In this document: positions 1 through 10,149 of the stretch, in pieces | Position numbering within the stretch: the stretch's first letter is position 1 | How the letters are laid out: each line of letters begins with the position of its first letter | NCBI RefSeq assembly: GCF_003666015.1 | Contig: NZ_QPLT01000005.1 | Span: forward strand, 62,001 to 126,000 | Source of the DNA: Halorubrum sp. Atlit-26R | GTDB taxonomy: Archaea; Halobacteriota; Halobacteria; Halobacteriales; Haloferacaceae | Direction of reading: 5' to 3' | DNA: 64,000 nucleotides | Notes under the pieces: generated by a model | Seen by the model: only the letters and a program-made list of their open reading frames with translations | The model's database searches: none | Told to the model about the DNA's origin: nothing | Position numbers and translations under genes: made by a program

Positions 1-1230
1 GACCGCTTAGAGACGTACTACGACCACGCCCGCGAGCTGATCGACCTCGGGGGCGCCTACACCTGCTCGTGTTCCGGCGACGACTTCTCCGAGCTGAAGA
101 ACGCCGGCGAGGCGTGCCCGCACCGCGAGAAGGACGCCGAGACGGTTCACGAGGAGTTCGAGGCGATGGTCGACGGCGAGTACGGCTCCGGCGAGATGGT
201 CTTGCGGGTGAAGACCGACATCGAGCACAAGAACCCCGCCTTACGCGACTGGGTCGCGTTCCGGATGATCGACACGCCGCATCCCCGAGAGGAGGCCGCC
301 GACTACCGCTGTTGGCCCATGCTCGACTTCCAGTCCGGCGTCGACGACCACCTCACGGGCGTCACCCACATCATCCGCGGCATCGACCTCCAGGACTCCG
401 CGAAGCGCCAGCGGTTCGTCTACGACTACTTCGGCTGGGAGTACCCCGAGGTGCTCCACTGGGGCCACGTCCAGGTCGACGAGTACGACGTGAAGCTGTC
501 CACGTCGACGATCAAGCAGTTGATCGCGGACGGCGAGCTGACCGGCTGGGACGACCCGCGCGCGCCGACCATCCGGTCGATGCGCCGCCGCGGGATTCAG
601 GGGCAGGCCCTGGTCGACTCGATGACCGAACTCGGGATGTCCACCTCCGACGTGGACCTCGCGATGTCGTCCGTCTACGCGAACAACCGCGACTTAGTCG
701 ACGACGGGGCGAACCGCTACTTCTTCGTCCGCGACCGCGAGGACGACCCCGCCGTCGAACTCCCGGTCGTCGACGGCGACGCGCCCGCGCCCGAGGCGGG
801 CCACCCGCGACTCCACCCCGAACACCCGGACCGCGGCGAGCGCGAGGTGCCCGCCGGGCGGGTCGCGGTCGAGTCGTCGGACCTCCCGAGCGAGGGCGAG
901 CGCGTCTGGCTCAAGGGATACGGCCCCGTCCGCTACGAGGGCGACGAACTCGTCTTCCTCGACGCCGACATCGAGATCGTCCGCGAGGGCGACGTGGACG
1001 TGATCCACTGGGCGCCGGCCGACGAGGGGCTCGAGACGCTCCTGCGGACCGTCTCCGGCGACGTGCGCGGGATCGCGGAACCGGCGCTCGCGGAGGTCGA
1101 CCCCGACACGGTCGTCCAGTTCGTGCGCGTCGGCTTCGCCCGGATCGACGCGTTCGACCCCGAGGCGACCGACGAGGCCGACGGCCCGAACGGCTCCGAG
1201 GACCTCGTGGCGTACTACGCGCACCCGTAG
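1..1230 (+). CDS. gltX: Glutamate--tRNA ligase, archaeal type (5' end missing)
   Basis: This is the last 409 codons of glutamyl-tRNA synthetase, which charges tRNA(Glu) with glutamate using ATP. The reading frame is open from base 1, so the N-terminal Rossmann part with the HIGH-like motif lies left of the window; archaeal enzymes are usually about 570 residues. Visible are a Cys-x-Cys/CPH metal-binding-like element near fragment residues 22-40, a KLSTS active-site loop (the class I KMSKS equivalent) near residue 165, and the C-terminal all-beta anticodon-binding region. Most archaea also use this enzyme to make Glu-tRNA(Gln) for the GatDE amidotransferase. The gene ends 78 bases before the ferredoxin gene. 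Confidence 0.96.
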   Translation, partial: DRLETYYDHARELIDLGGAYTCSCSGDDFSELKNAGEACPHREKDAETVHEEFEAMVDGEYGSGEMVLRVKTDIEHKNPALRDWVAFRMIDTPHPREEAADYRCWPMLDFQSGVDDHLTGVTHIIRGIDLQDSAKRQRFVYDYFGWEYPEVLHWGHVQVDEYDVKLSTSTIKQLIADGELTGWDDPRAPTIRSMRRRGIQGQALVDSMTELGMSTSDVDLAMSSVYANNRDLVDDGANRYFFVRDREDDPAVELPVVDGDAPAPEAGHPRLHPEHPDRGEREVPAGRVAVESSDLPSEGERVWLKGYGPVRYEGDELVFLDADIEIVREGDVDVIHWAPADEGLETLLRTVSGDVRGIAEPALAEVDPDTVVQFVRVGFARIDAFDPEATDEADGPNGSEDLVAYYAHP

Positions 1231-2055
<825 letters not shown>

Positions 2056-2070
2056 TCGCCGTCTGCCCGC

Positions 2071-4404
2071 TCACTCGCTTATAAATCGCTCCCGCTCCTT
2101 GCGCGCGAACTCGGTCCCGTATCGCTCCACGAGCGGGACGTAGGCGTCGCCGAGCGCGCGCATACACGCGCTCGTCGAGACGAAGTCCAGTTCGTCGGCG
2201 ACTTCCTCCCACGGCCGACCTTGGAGGACCTTCCGCACGAGCAGGCGCTCTTCGCGGTCGTCGAGTCCAACGTTCCCCTCGATCAGCGCCGCGAGCGCGA
2301 GGTCTCGGAACGCGCCGGGCGCGGTGTCGTACATCCCCGGGCCGACCGAGGCGCCGACGACCGAGCGCCACTCGGTCTCGGTGAGGTCGACCGGGACCGG
2401 GGCGGAGCAGGCGCGGAGCGCGCCGCGGACCACGTCCGGGTCGACGTCGCGGTGCGCGTCCGAGAGCCCGTCGCGCTCGCGGTCACGGAAGGCGACCGCG
2501 TGGCGGTCCAGGAGTTTCCGACCGGCCTCGGTCTCCGGGCGGAGCATGACCGCGGAGTACTCGCCCGAGGCGTCGTTGCGGCTCGTCGAGAGGTGGACGG
2601 TCCGGTAGCCCGCCCGCCGCCAGAAGCGGAGCAGCCGCGGCGTCGCGCCGTAGCCGACCGAGAAGTAGTCGAGGTCGCCGCCGGCCCCCCGCTCGCCGCC
2701 GAACTCCGCGTGGACCTCGTCGAGCAGCCGCGAGCCGAACCCCGCGTCCCGGAGCGCGTGGTGGGTCGCGATCCGGACCGTCCGCAGGCCGCGCGGCTCC
2801 GCGGCCGTCTCGTCGCGCAGCTGGCTCGTGAGCACGTCCGGGACCATGTTGCCGCGGACGCGCTCGCCCTCGTACATCCCGCGGCGCGTCTCGGCGTCGA
2901 GCCCGCCCTCCAGCGCGAGGAGCGCGACCGCGACCACGCGGCCGTCCGCGACGAGCGCCCGCGCGACGAGGTTCGGCGCGTCGAGCAGCCGTGCGAGGTC
3001 GTTCGGCTCAGTCCGGTAGTGGGCGGCGACGAGCAGCCCGAACGCCTCGCCGAGCAGCGTCTCGTCGGCGAGCAGGTCGTCCGGGTCGAGCGTGCGGTAG
3101 GTCGCCTCGTCGACCGTCACGCCGGATACGGCGGCGTCGACCGCGGGCCGGGCGTCGAGCAGGAGCGCGCGCGACGCCCACGCCTCGACCGGGTCGTTCC
3201 GCGCGTAGCGGATCGGCTCGTCGAGGCGCACGTCGCGGACCGAAAAGCGCGAGTCGAGCAGCCGCTCGCGGAACCGGACCGCGAACCCGCGGCCCGCCCC
3301 CTCGTAGCCGTGGACCGTCGTACAGAACGCGACCGCGGGCGCGTCGAGGAACCCCTCCAGCAGTCGCACCGGGAGCGCCGCCGCCTCGTCGACGATGACC
3401 GCGTCCGCCTCGGCCGCGACTTCCGCCGCGGCCGCGGGCGGAAGGAAGCGGACGCGCCCGCCGGCCGGCGTTCGGAGGTCGCGCTCGTCGTTCCCGTCCG
3501 AGTCGTCGCCGGCTTCGGCCGTGTTCCCGTCCGTCTCGCTCTCGATCAGCTCTCGCGCTCGGGCGAACACCTCCGCGGCGTTCCGGAACGCGGGCGCGGT
3601 GACGAGCACGTCGCGGCCCGCGAGCGCGAGCGCGCCCGCCGCCAGCCCGGCCGCGCTCGACTTCCCGCGCCCTCGGTCCGACTCGACCACGACCGCGGAT
3701 CCGGGCTCGGCGAGCGCCTCGAACGCCCGCAGCGCCCGGGCCTGGTCGGCCGTGAGACACGCGCCGTACGCGGCCGCGGGGAACGTCGCGCCCGGCGGTG
3801 CGCTCGGAGCGTCGCGGTCGCCGGCCTCGTTGCCCTCGTCCGTCTGCCCCCCGGTGAGCCCGTCGCGCTCTACTACGTCGCCCGCCGCCACGTCGCCGAG
3901 CCCGACGACCGCGATTCCGGGATGCGTTCGGAGCGTCGAAACGAGGCGCTCCCGGAACCGCCCCGTCACGTCCTCGATTCCGTACGGCGGCACCGCCAGC
4001 GAGTCGTCGAAGCGGTCGCGAATCGCCGGCCAGTCGTCGAGCGCGGGCGTCAGGAGGATCAGGAGGCCGCCGCCGTCGACCGCGCCGACCGCCCGGCCGA
4101 GCGCGTTCGGGACGAACCGCTCGTGGCAGTCGAGGACGACCGCCTCGCGGGTACGCCCCAGCAGCTCGTCGGCGTTCCGCGGGCGCGTCTCCTCGAACCG
4201 GAACCCCTCGCGCGTCGAGACCATTGTGACCGTCTCGTCGTCGACCTCGAGCGACTCGACCGCGTCGTAGGCGGCGTCGAGCGCGCGGTCGCGGTCGCCG
4301 GCGAGCACGAGGACGCGCCGCTCGTTCGCCCGCTCGGCCTCGGCGCGCAGGTCGCGCGCGACTCCCGCGATCATCTTCGCCCGTCGTTGCCGAGGCGCGG
4401 ACAT
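2071..4404 (-). CDS. tmcA: tRNA(Met) cytidine acetyltransferase TmcA
   Basis: A 777-residue enzyme of the TmcA/Nat10/Kre33 family, which makes N4-acetylcytidine in RNA (the wobble base of elongator tRNA-Met in bacteria, many sites in some archaea) from acetyl-CoA with ATP hydrolysis. An N-terminal DUF1726-like region comes first, then a helicase-type ATPase with P-loop SDRGRGKSS near 242-250 and Walker B VIVDEAAALP near 336-345. A GNAT acetyltransferase domain spans roughly 480-620, and a C-terminal tRNA-binding region follows. The last codons (FISE-stop) lie on an orphan CTTATAAAT box of the neighbouring repeat (2079-2087), so the repeat may have supplied the present C-terminus. The start is the first ATG of the conserved reading frame. 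Confidence 0.95.
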   Translation of the reverse strand: MSAPRQRRAKMIAGVARDLRAEAERANERRVLVLAGDRDRALDAAYDAVESLEVDDETVTMVSTREGFRFEETRPRNADELLGRTREAVVLDCHERFVPNALGRAVGAVDGGGLLILLTPALDDWPAIRDRFDDSLAVPPYGIEDVTGRFRERLVSTLRTHPGIAVVGLGDVAAGDVVERDGLTGGQTDEGNEAGDRDAPSAPPGATFPAAAYGACLTADQARALRAFEALAEPGSAVVVESDRGRGKSSAAGLAAGALALAGRDVLVTAPAFRNAAEVFARARELIESETDGNTAEAGDDSDGNDERDLRTPAGGRVRFLPPAAAAEVAAEADAVIVDEAAALPVRLLEGFLDAPAVAFCTTVHGYEGAGRGFAVRFRERLLDSRFSVRDVRLDEPIRYARNDPVEAWASRALLLDARPAVDAAVSGVTVDEATYRTLDPDDLLADETLLGEAFGLLVAAHYRTEPNDLARLLDAPNLVARALVADGRVVAVALLALEGGLDAETRRGMYEGERVRGNMVPDVLTSQLRDETAAEPRGLRTVRIATHHALRDAGFGSRLLDEVHAEFGGERGAGGDLDYFSVGYGATPRLLRFWRRAGYRTVHLSTSRNDASGEYSAVMLRPETEAGRKLLDRHAVAFRDRERDGLSDAHRDVDPDVVRGALRACSAPVPVDLTETEWRSVVGASVGPGMYDTAPGAFRDLALAALIEGNVGLDDREERLLVRKVLQGRPWEEVADELDFVSTSACMRALGDAYVPLVERYGTEFARKERERFISE

Positions 4405-4505
4405 GTGTCTTGCCCTCCGGGCCGGCGTCGTCCGCGTTGCCGGGTCGCCTCGGCGGCGCCCGCGAAGGCGGGAGGCTTACGGACGCTCGGCGCGTCGCTC
4501 CGGAC

Positions 4506-4952
4506 ATGACTACGGTCACGCTCATCGGGACGCGGCTCGCGGACGTGGGCCGCGAGTTCGTCTACGAGGGGGAATCGGCCGACTGCGAGGGGTGCCCCTA
4601 CCGCGGCCAGTGTCTCAACCTCTCCGAGGGCACCCGCTACCGGGTGACCGGGATCCGCGAGAACGCGCAGACGCTCGACTGCGCCGTCCACGACGCGGGC
4701 GTCCGCGCGGTCGAGATCGAGCCCGCTTCTGTCCCCGCGAACGTGCCCTCGAAGCGCGCGTACGCCGGGAGCAAGGCGTCGCTCGCAGGGCCCTGCCCGC
4801 ACACCGAGTGCCCGAGCCACGGCTACTGCGTCCCCGACGGCGCCGACTTCGACGAGGAGCGCGTCATCGACCAGGTGCTCGGCGAGCCGCCCCACGAGAC
4901 GTGCGCGCTCGACCGCGACCTGACGCTCGTGGAGTTCCGCGCGGAGGAGTGA
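4506..4952 (+). CDS. UPF0179 family protein
   Basis: A 148-residue archaeal conserved protein of unknown function. It is rich in paired cysteines: CEGC and CPYRGQC near residues 26-37, then Cys residues in a PCPHTEC/HGYC segment near 95-110, suggesting zinc or an Fe-S cluster. Divergent from tmcA, with about 100 bases between the start codons. The ATG at 4506 begins the conserved MTTVTLIGTRLA segment; an upstream in-frame start at 4410 would add unconserved residues and was not chosen. Confidence 0.9.
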   Translation: MTTVTLIGTRLADVGREFVYEGESADCEGCPYRGQCLNLSEGTRYRVTGIRENAQTLDCAVHDAGVRAVEIEPASVPANVPSKRAYAGSKASLAGPCPHTECPSHGYCVPDGADFDEERVIDQVLGEPPHETCALDRDLTLVEFRAEE

Positions 4953-4976
4953 AAACTCGGCAGATCGGCCGTCCGC

Positions 4977-5702
4977 TTACAGTGACGTGACCGCGTTCAG
5001 CGTGATCCGGATCGCGCGCTCGACGTTGTCCTTCGCCTTCTCCGGCAGCTCGTCGTCCGAGTCGGCGCCCTTCTGCGAGCCAGCGACGAGGTTGCCGTCG
5101 ACGGTGCAGATGGCGCCCGCCGCGAGCCCCTTGCGCCGCGCGAGCGAGAAGACCGTCGCGGCCTCCATCTCGATCGCGAGCAGGTTCGCGTCGTTCCAGT
5201 CGTCGACGTACTCGTCGCTCTCGTTGTAGAACGCGTCGTCGGAGACGATCGGCCCGACGTGGATCTCCTCGTCGTTGTCCTCGGCCGTCCCGACGAGCCC
5301 CGTGAGCACGTCGTAGTCCGGGACTGCGGGGTAGTTCGCCGACTCGTAGCGCTTGCTCGTCCCCTCCTCCTTGGCCGCGCCCGTCGCGACGACCATGTCG
5401 CCGACCTCCATGTCGGGCTGGAGCGCCCCGCAGGTGCCACAGCGGACGAACGTCTCGACGCCGACCCGAGAGAGCTCCTCGACCGCGATGGCGGCCGACG
5501 GGCAGCCGATTCCCGTCGAGCAGATCGTGAGGTCGACGCCCTCGTAGCTCGCGTTCACGACCTTGTACTCGCGGTTCTGCGCGACGACCTCGCTGTCGTC
5601 ACAGAGGTCGGCGATCCGGTCGACTCGGCCCGGGTCGCCCGGGATGACCGCGATCTCGTGGACGTCGCCCTCCTCGACCAGCAGGTGCGGCTGTTTCGCC
5701 AT
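4977..5702 (-). CDS. udp: Uridine phosphorylase / purine-nucleoside phosphorylase family
   Basis: A 241-residue nucleoside phosphorylase that cleaves a nucleoside with phosphate to the base plus ribose-1-phosphate in salvage. Family marks are the phosphate-binding segment VIPGDPGRVDR near residues 19-29, STGIGCPSAAIAVEEL in the middle, the RCGTCGALQ strand, and the ribose/base segment AIEMEAATVF. The ATG at 5702 opens MAKQPHLL; upstream in-frame starts would run into the short AT-rich repeat at 5764-5796. The precise base preference cannot be read from the sequence. Confidence 0.9.
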   Translation of the reverse strand: MAKQPHLLVEEGDVHEIAVIPGDPGRVDRIADLCDDSEVVAQNREYKVVNASYEGVDLTICSTGIGCPSAAIAVEELSRVGVETFVRCGTCGALQPDMEVGDMVVATGAAKEEGTSKRYESANYPAVPDYDVLTGLVGTAEDNDEEIHVGPIVSDDAFYNESDEYVDDWNDANLLAIEMEAATVFSLARRKGLAAGAICTVDGNLVAGSQKGADSDDELPEKAKDNVERAIRITLNAVTSL

Positions 5703-5763
5703 ACGCGCGGCAACAGCCGCCGCGCGCAAAAACCGACCGGTCGGCGGGCGGGGAAGCGCCGCG

Positions 5764-5796
5764 ACCGCAATTTCATATCGCGATATAAAATTTATC
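5764..5796 (-). repeat. Short AT-rich dispersed repeat, copy 1
   Basis: A 33-base sequence centred on ATATCGCGATAT, matching the reverse complement of 10765-10797 at 30 of 33 positions. It lies between the start of udp and the next gene. It contains TATA-like stretches on both strands, so a promoter role for udp is possible. Confidence 0.6.
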
Positions 5797-5858
5797 AACG
5801 GCTTGTGGCCCCGGCGGCCGCGTCCCAATTCGTCCGCAGGCCTCTGCCGATCGGCCGG

Positions 5859-5864
5859 TTTTAT
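5859..5864 (+). promoter_or_regulatory. TATA box of the 64-residue membrane protein gene
   Basis: TTTTAT in a GC-rich setting 26 bases before the ATG at 5890. Confidence 0.5.
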
Positions 5865-5889
5865 CGCCCGGACGCGCGAGGTTCAGGGT

Positions 5890-6084
5890 ATGTCCGACGC
5901 GAACGCCTTGGCCGACCTCGGCTCCACCATCGGCGCCCTCACGGTCGCGTTCCTCGTCGTCACGCTCGTCGCGGGGACGCTGCTGGATTTCAACTGGACG
6001 CAGGCGGTGCTGCTCGGCGGGTTCGCCGGCGTCGTGGCCGTCGCGTCGGCGTGGCTGACGGACCGGCGAGCGAGCGGCGACTGA
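5890..6084 (+). CDS. Small two-helix membrane protein
   Basis: A 64-residue protein with two predicted membrane segments (about residues 13-33 and 37-56) and a charged C-terminal tail (TDRRASGD). No family is recognised. A TATA box at 5859-5864, 26 bases upstream, and high GC at third codon positions support it as a real gene. It precedes the surface-protein gene at 6180, but that gene has its own box, so no operon is implied. Confidence 0.7.
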   Translation: MSDANALADLGSTIGALTVAFLVVTLVAGTLLDFNWTQAVLLGGFAGVVAVASAWLTDRRASGD

Positions 6085-6148
6085 CCCCCTCGGGCGGGCG
6101 CTCGACCGCACTCGCCCGAGTATCGCGACTGAGAGCCCGGACGGAGGA

Positions 6149-6155
6149 TTTTATA
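6149..6155 (+). promoter_or_regulatory. TATA box of the surface-protein gene
   Basis: TTTTATA 25 bases before the ATG at 6180, among the clearest boxes in the window. Confidence 0.65.
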
Positions 6156-6179
6156 CCCGCTCGGCGTCGACACCGCACA

Positions 6180-8552
6180 ATGCGATTCAGTCGCGACCGT
6201 CGGGGCCAGTCGGTCGTGGTCGGAACGGTGATCCTGTTCGGGTTCCTGATCTTGGCGCTCTCGCTGTATCAGGTACAGATCGTTCCACAGGAGAATACGC
6301 AAGTGGAGTTCGACCACAGCCAGCAAGTCGAGGGAGAGTTCCTCGAGGTACGGAACGCGGTTCTGAGCGCGAGCCGCACCGGTGACGGTCGATCGACCTC
6401 GGTGAAGCTCGGAACGCGGTATCCACAGCGTACGTTCGCGTTGAACCCACCACCGGCCTTCGGCCGACTGTCCACCAGCCCTCCGCGCGAACTACGCGTA
6501 GAGAACGCCACCGTCGAAGGAGGGCCAAACGTCGTCGATTACTGGCAGAACCGAACTAACGTGGACGGAGCCATCGCGTTCGACACGCGCTCGCTGCGGT
6601 ACTCACCCGAATACAACGAACTTCGGGACAGTCCCGACCTCGTGTACGAGCACTCCCTCGTCGTTGCCGAGTTCGAGAACACCGCTCTCGGCCGGAGCGG
6701 ACAGACCGTGGTAGATAGCGATAATCGGCTCCGATTGATCGCCCTGAACGGAAACGTCGACGAGTCGGGTACTCGGCGGACGAGCGTGGACCCTGACGCG
6801 CTCTCCCAGAGTCGGCGCTCGGTGCGCCTGACGTCGGTCGGGGGAGATCCGGTCGTCATCGAACTCCCGACAGACATATCGCCGGACCGATCCGAAGACC
6901 TCGAGCAGGTGTGGAGCGATCGCCTCGGTACGGACGTACAGGGAGTCACCGTTTCGGGCGGAACGGTACGGATCGAACTCGACGGCTCCGAAGCCTATCG
7001 TCTGAGCTTGGGTGCGGTCGGAGTCGGTGACGGAACGACTGTTCCGAACGAGTCGGACGGATACATCACGAAGGTCTCCTCGAACAACGGTGTCGCGGTC
7101 GCTGAGGTCCGTGATCGATACAACAACCCCGTCGAGGGCGCGCGGGTCAACGTCTCGGTCGACGGGGCTTTCGAGGAGACGATACGGACCGACAGCGAGG
7201 GTCGCGTCAGCTACGAGGTCACCGACGTTTCCGACGTCGAAATGGAGATCAATGCCGGGACGGAAACGTGGGAGTCTGTTCTGTTCGAAAACGTCGGCGT
7301 TGGTACCGGTGGTGGCGGTGGAACGGAATCGCTTCTCGTCGCACCGGAAGAAGCGGTCGCGTTCAACGGTCCTGGATCCGCTGAACAAGGCGGATTCCAA
7401 CTTGATGTCGAGAACCAACACGACGGAGCAATTCGCATCACCGACGTGACCGTGCTTCCGGAGAATCCCGACCTCAACGGGCTATCGGACGAAGCTGCCG
7501 GCTCTGGACCGGGGCGATCCGAACTGTACGTTGAGTCTGCTGGCGGTGCTGTCGGCGAAAAGAACGTACTCTTAGGGCTCGATCAGGAGTACACCTTCGT
7601 CCCGAACAGTGGGCTCCAGTTGAACCTCCAACGCGGCCCCGAAAAACGGGCGTACGATATTGGTGCGGAGGAGTACGTCGATGCTGAGACCGAATTCGCC
7701 GGCGCAGAGGTCCCGCTCGGATCCAACGACCGTGCGACGATCACGCTGGCCGAGTTCTACGAAGTCGGCCAGTCCACCGCGACCGTCGTCGATGTCGTCG
7801 GTGAAACGTTTAGCGTGACGGTGGGGTACAAAATTGACGGCGAACGGCGGACCGAGCAGTTCGTCACGACGGTTACCCAGGGACCGGTCGGGCAGGTGGA
7901 CCTCCAAGACGACATCGAGGACACTGACGGGAGCTTCGAAGTGACGACCGACCAGTACCAGAACCTCGCAGAGGGGTGGGTCGTCGTTGAGAACGCCGCG
8001 ACCGGCCAGACCGAATCGTTCGAATCGACTGACGGACAGACCACGACGGTCGACTCGGCTGATGTCGGCGGTGTGGCCGCCGGCGACGAAGTCGTCGCCA
8101 CGCTCTACGAGAGCGATGCGGAACAAAACGAACTCGACGCGGACTCGACAGTTGTCGGGGGTGAACCGTTCGGGATATTCGCACAGGCTGACGCCGAGTT
8201 CCAAGGTGGACAGGGTAATGACGAGATGACCGCATCGTTTGATGCGGTGAGCGACAGCACGACGTACGAATTCACCATTGAAGCGTCTGTACAAGGACAG
8301 GGAAGTGAGTCAGTGACTGTGACCGTTGACGGAGAAGAGCTTGAATTTACTGGTACAGCAGCTGAGGCGTTCACCCGAAATAACGAAGAAGTGAATATAC
8401 TTGATCCTAATTCCTACAACGATTTAACCGGAGGTCAAGAAACGCTGCTGGAGCAGATCCGGAACGACTTGAACAATACCTCTTCGATCGAAGGTCTCAC
8501 GCAAGTCTCTGGCGACCGTGACTTAGAGAATCCGGACATTCGTCCTCAGTAA
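6180..8552 (+). CDS. Large pilin-signal-like surface protein with Ig-like repeats
   Basis: A 790-residue predicted secreted or surface-anchored protein. The N-terminus is a basic stretch (RFSRDRRGQS) then a hydrophobic segment (about residues 11-27), as in haloarchaeal type IV pilin-like and DUF7289-type proteins. The ectodomain is acidic. Residues about 305-365 look like a bacterial Ig-like/carboxypeptidase-regulatory fold (RYNNPVEGARVNVSVDG), followed by a Gly linker and several beta-rich segments. I see no C-terminal PGF-CTERM or membrane anchor. Codon use becomes clearly AT-richer in the last 300 bases, so the C-terminus may be recently acquired or fast evolving. The start follows a good TATA box. 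Function unknown; adhesion or envelope structure is inferred. Confidence 0.8.
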   Translation: MRFSRDRRGQSVVVGTVILFGFLILALSLYQVQIVPQENTQVEFDHSQQVEGEFLEVRNAVLSASRTGDGRSTSVKLGTRYPQRTFALNPPPAFGRLSTSPPRELRVENATVEGGPNVVDYWQNRTNVDGAIAFDTRSLRYSPEYNELRDSPDLVYEHSLVVAEFENTALGRSGQTVVDSDNRLRLIALNGNVDESGTRRTSVDPDALSQSRRSVRLTSVGGDPVVIELPTDISPDRSEDLEQVWSDRLGTDVQGVTVSGGTVRIELDGSEAYRLSLGAVGVGDGTTVPNESDGYITKVSSNNGVAVAEVRDRYNNPVEGARVNVSVDGAFEETIRTDSEGRVSYEVTDVSDVEMEINAGTETWESVLFENVGVGTGGGGGTESLLVAPEEAVAFNGPGSAEQGGFQLDVENQHDGAIRITDVTVLPENPDLNGLSDEAAGSGPGRSELYVESAGGAVGEKNVLLGLDQEYTFVPNSGLQLNLQRGPEKRAYDIGAEEYVDAETEFAGAEVPLGSNDRATITLAEFYEVGQSTATVVDVVGETFSVTVGYKIDGERRTEQFVTTVTQGPVGQVDLQDDIEDTDGSFEVTTDQYQNLAEGWVVVENAATGQTESFESTDGQTTTVDSADVGGVAAGDEVVATLYESDAEQNELDADSTVVGGEPFGIFAQADAEFQGGQGNDEMTASFDAVSDSTTYEFTIEASVQGQGSESVTVTVDGEELEFTGTAAEAFTRNNEEVNILDPNSYNDLTGGQETLLEQIRNDLNNTSSIEGLTQVSGDRDLENPDIRPQ

Positions 8553-8671
8553 TTCTAATCTGATACGGAACTGTAGTCCCACCTCAATTCGGGACTCCAG
8601 ATTCTAACTGTTCCACGATCGACGTATTCCCCATCGACAAAGCCATATGCCGGCCGCATGAACGACCGTGT

Positions 8672-10015
8672 ATGACCGCAGTCGGGATCGACGGAATCGA
8701 GATCTGGACCGGGAAGCTCAAACTCGACCTGCCGGGCACGTTCGCGCCGGAGAAGGGCGACGACCCCGAGAAGTACACGAAGGGGCTCGGGCTCAACAAC
8801 TCCTCGTTCCCCGACGTGTACGAGGACATCGTCACGATGGGCGCGAACGCCGCCAAGGGGCTGATGGACCGGAAGGGGCTCGAACCCGAGGACGTCGGCC
8901 GGATCGACGTCGCCACCGAATCGGCGTTCGACCACTCGAAGCCCGTCTCGACGTACATCGCGGGCTGCCTCGAACAGGTGTACGACGGCGACTTCACCCA
9001 CGCCAACAAGGGGGAGCGCAAGTTCGCCTGCCTCGCCGGCACGCAGGCGATAGACGACGCGTACAACTGGATCCGAGCGGGCCGCAACCGCGACCGTCCC
9101 GCGATCGTCATCACCACCGACACGGCGCTGTACGCCCGCGGCGACCCCGGTGAGGCGACACAGGGCGCCGGCGCCGTCGCGATGCTGATCGACGAGGACC
9201 CCGACATCGTCGAGCTGTCGACGGATCAGGGGTACGGCTCGAAAGACGAGACGGACTTCCTCAAGCCGAACCAGCAGTTCCCCAGCGTCGACGGGAAGCG
9301 GTCTGTTCAGGTGTACCTCTCCCGGATGCGCGAGGCCTTGGAGGACTACGAGTCCGTCACGGACGACATCGAGCTGGAGGACTTCGCGTACGCCCCGTTC
9401 CACACCCCGTTCCCGGGGATGGTCCGGAAGGCGGCCCTCCTCGCGTACCGGCACGTCATCCGCGACACGCCCCACGAGGACGCGCTCGCCGACGAGATCG
9501 GCCGCCAGCCCCGCGAGGACGAGTACGACGACCGCGAGGCGTACGAGGAGGCGATCCGCGGCTACATGGACGATCTGAAGACGACCGAGCAGTACCAGAC
9601 GTGGTACGACACGGCCGTCGAGCCGACGCTCGGGCTCTCCCGCGAGGTCGGTAACTGGTACACCAGTTCCGTCCACATCGCCCGCGTGAGCGCCCTGCGC
9701 GACGCCCTGAAGCGCGACCGCGAGTTCGTCGGCGAGACGCTGCTCGTCGCCTCCTACGGCTCCGGCGCGCAGGCCGAGATCCACGCCGAGACGATCCGCG
9801 AGGGGTGGCGCGCGGAGATCGAGGGGCTCGACATCGACGCCCAGCTCGACGCCCGCTACGACCTCACGTGGGACGAGTACGAGGACGTCCACGACGTCCA
9901 CGAGTACGACATGGACGTCGAACGCGAGATCGAGGAGTTCACCCAGCCCGACGGGGAGTTCGTCTTCACCGGCTGGGGCCGGATGAACGAGCGGAAGTAC
10001 GAGTACGTCGAGTAG
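8672..10015 (+). CDS. hmgB: Hydroxymethylglutaryl-CoA synthase
   Basis: A 447-residue thiolase-fold enzyme condensing acetyl-CoA with acetoacetyl-CoA to HMG-CoA, the second step of the mevalonate pathway that feeds archaeal isoprenoid lipids. The catalytic cysteine is C120 in KFACLAGTQA. The N-terminal MTAVGIDGIEIW strand and the later APFHTPFPGMVRKAA segment (catalytic His region) are typical. A TATA-like CCATATGC lies about 25-30 bases before the start. Length is typical for haloarchaeal enzymes. The lower-GC tail of the preceding gene contrasts sharply with this one. Confidence 0.95.
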   Translation: MTAVGIDGIEIWTGKLKLDLPGTFAPEKGDDPEKYTKGLGLNNSSFPDVYEDIVTMGANAAKGLMDRKGLEPEDVGRIDVATESAFDHSKPVSTYIAGCLEQVYDGDFTHANKGERKFACLAGTQAIDDAYNWIRAGRNRDRPAIVITTDTALYARGDPGEATQGAGAVAMLIDEDPDIVELSTDQGYGSKDETDFLKPNQQFPSVDGKRSVQVYLSRMREALEDYESVTDDIELEDFAYAPFHTPFPGMVRKAALLAYRHVIRDTPHEDALADEIGRQPREDEYDDREAYEEAIRGYMDDLKTTEQYQTWYDTAVEPTLGLSREVGNWYTSSVHIARVSALRDALKRDREFVGETLLVASYGSGAQAEIHAETIREGWRAEIEGLDIDAQLDARYDLTWDEYEDVHDVHEYDMDVEREIEEFTQPDGEFVFTGWGRMNERKYEYVE

Positions 10016-10117
10016 CGGCGCGGCCCCCGCGCTCGGCCTCGCTCCGATCCGCGAGTCGCCCGCAGCGGCCCGCAACCCCGTGAAAACGGCTCACACGGGC
10101 CGTGCGCGATACGATGG

Positions 10118-10124
10118 TTTTAAA
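10118..10124 (+). promoter_or_regulatory. TATA box of rps19e
   Basis: TTTTAAA 26 bases before the ATG at 10150. This spacing is the main reason for preferring 10150 over the in-frame ATG at 10114, which would overlap the box. Confidence 0.65.
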
Positions 10125-10149
10125 CGACGCTGGCGTGAATCGACACCCA

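Noticed and set aside
2221-4509. A 762-codon plus-strand open frame opposite tmcA
   Set aside because: Antisense shadow of a high-GC gene; no recognisable motif, while tmcA has all its motifs.
8555-10075. A 506-codon minus-strand open frame opposite HMG-CoA synthase
   Set aside because: Shadow of hmgB with no domain; high-GC third positions leave the opposite strand open.
10114-10149. Upstream ATG for S19e
   Set aside because: It would overlap the TATA box at 10118-10124, and S19e proteins begin near MVTIYDV.
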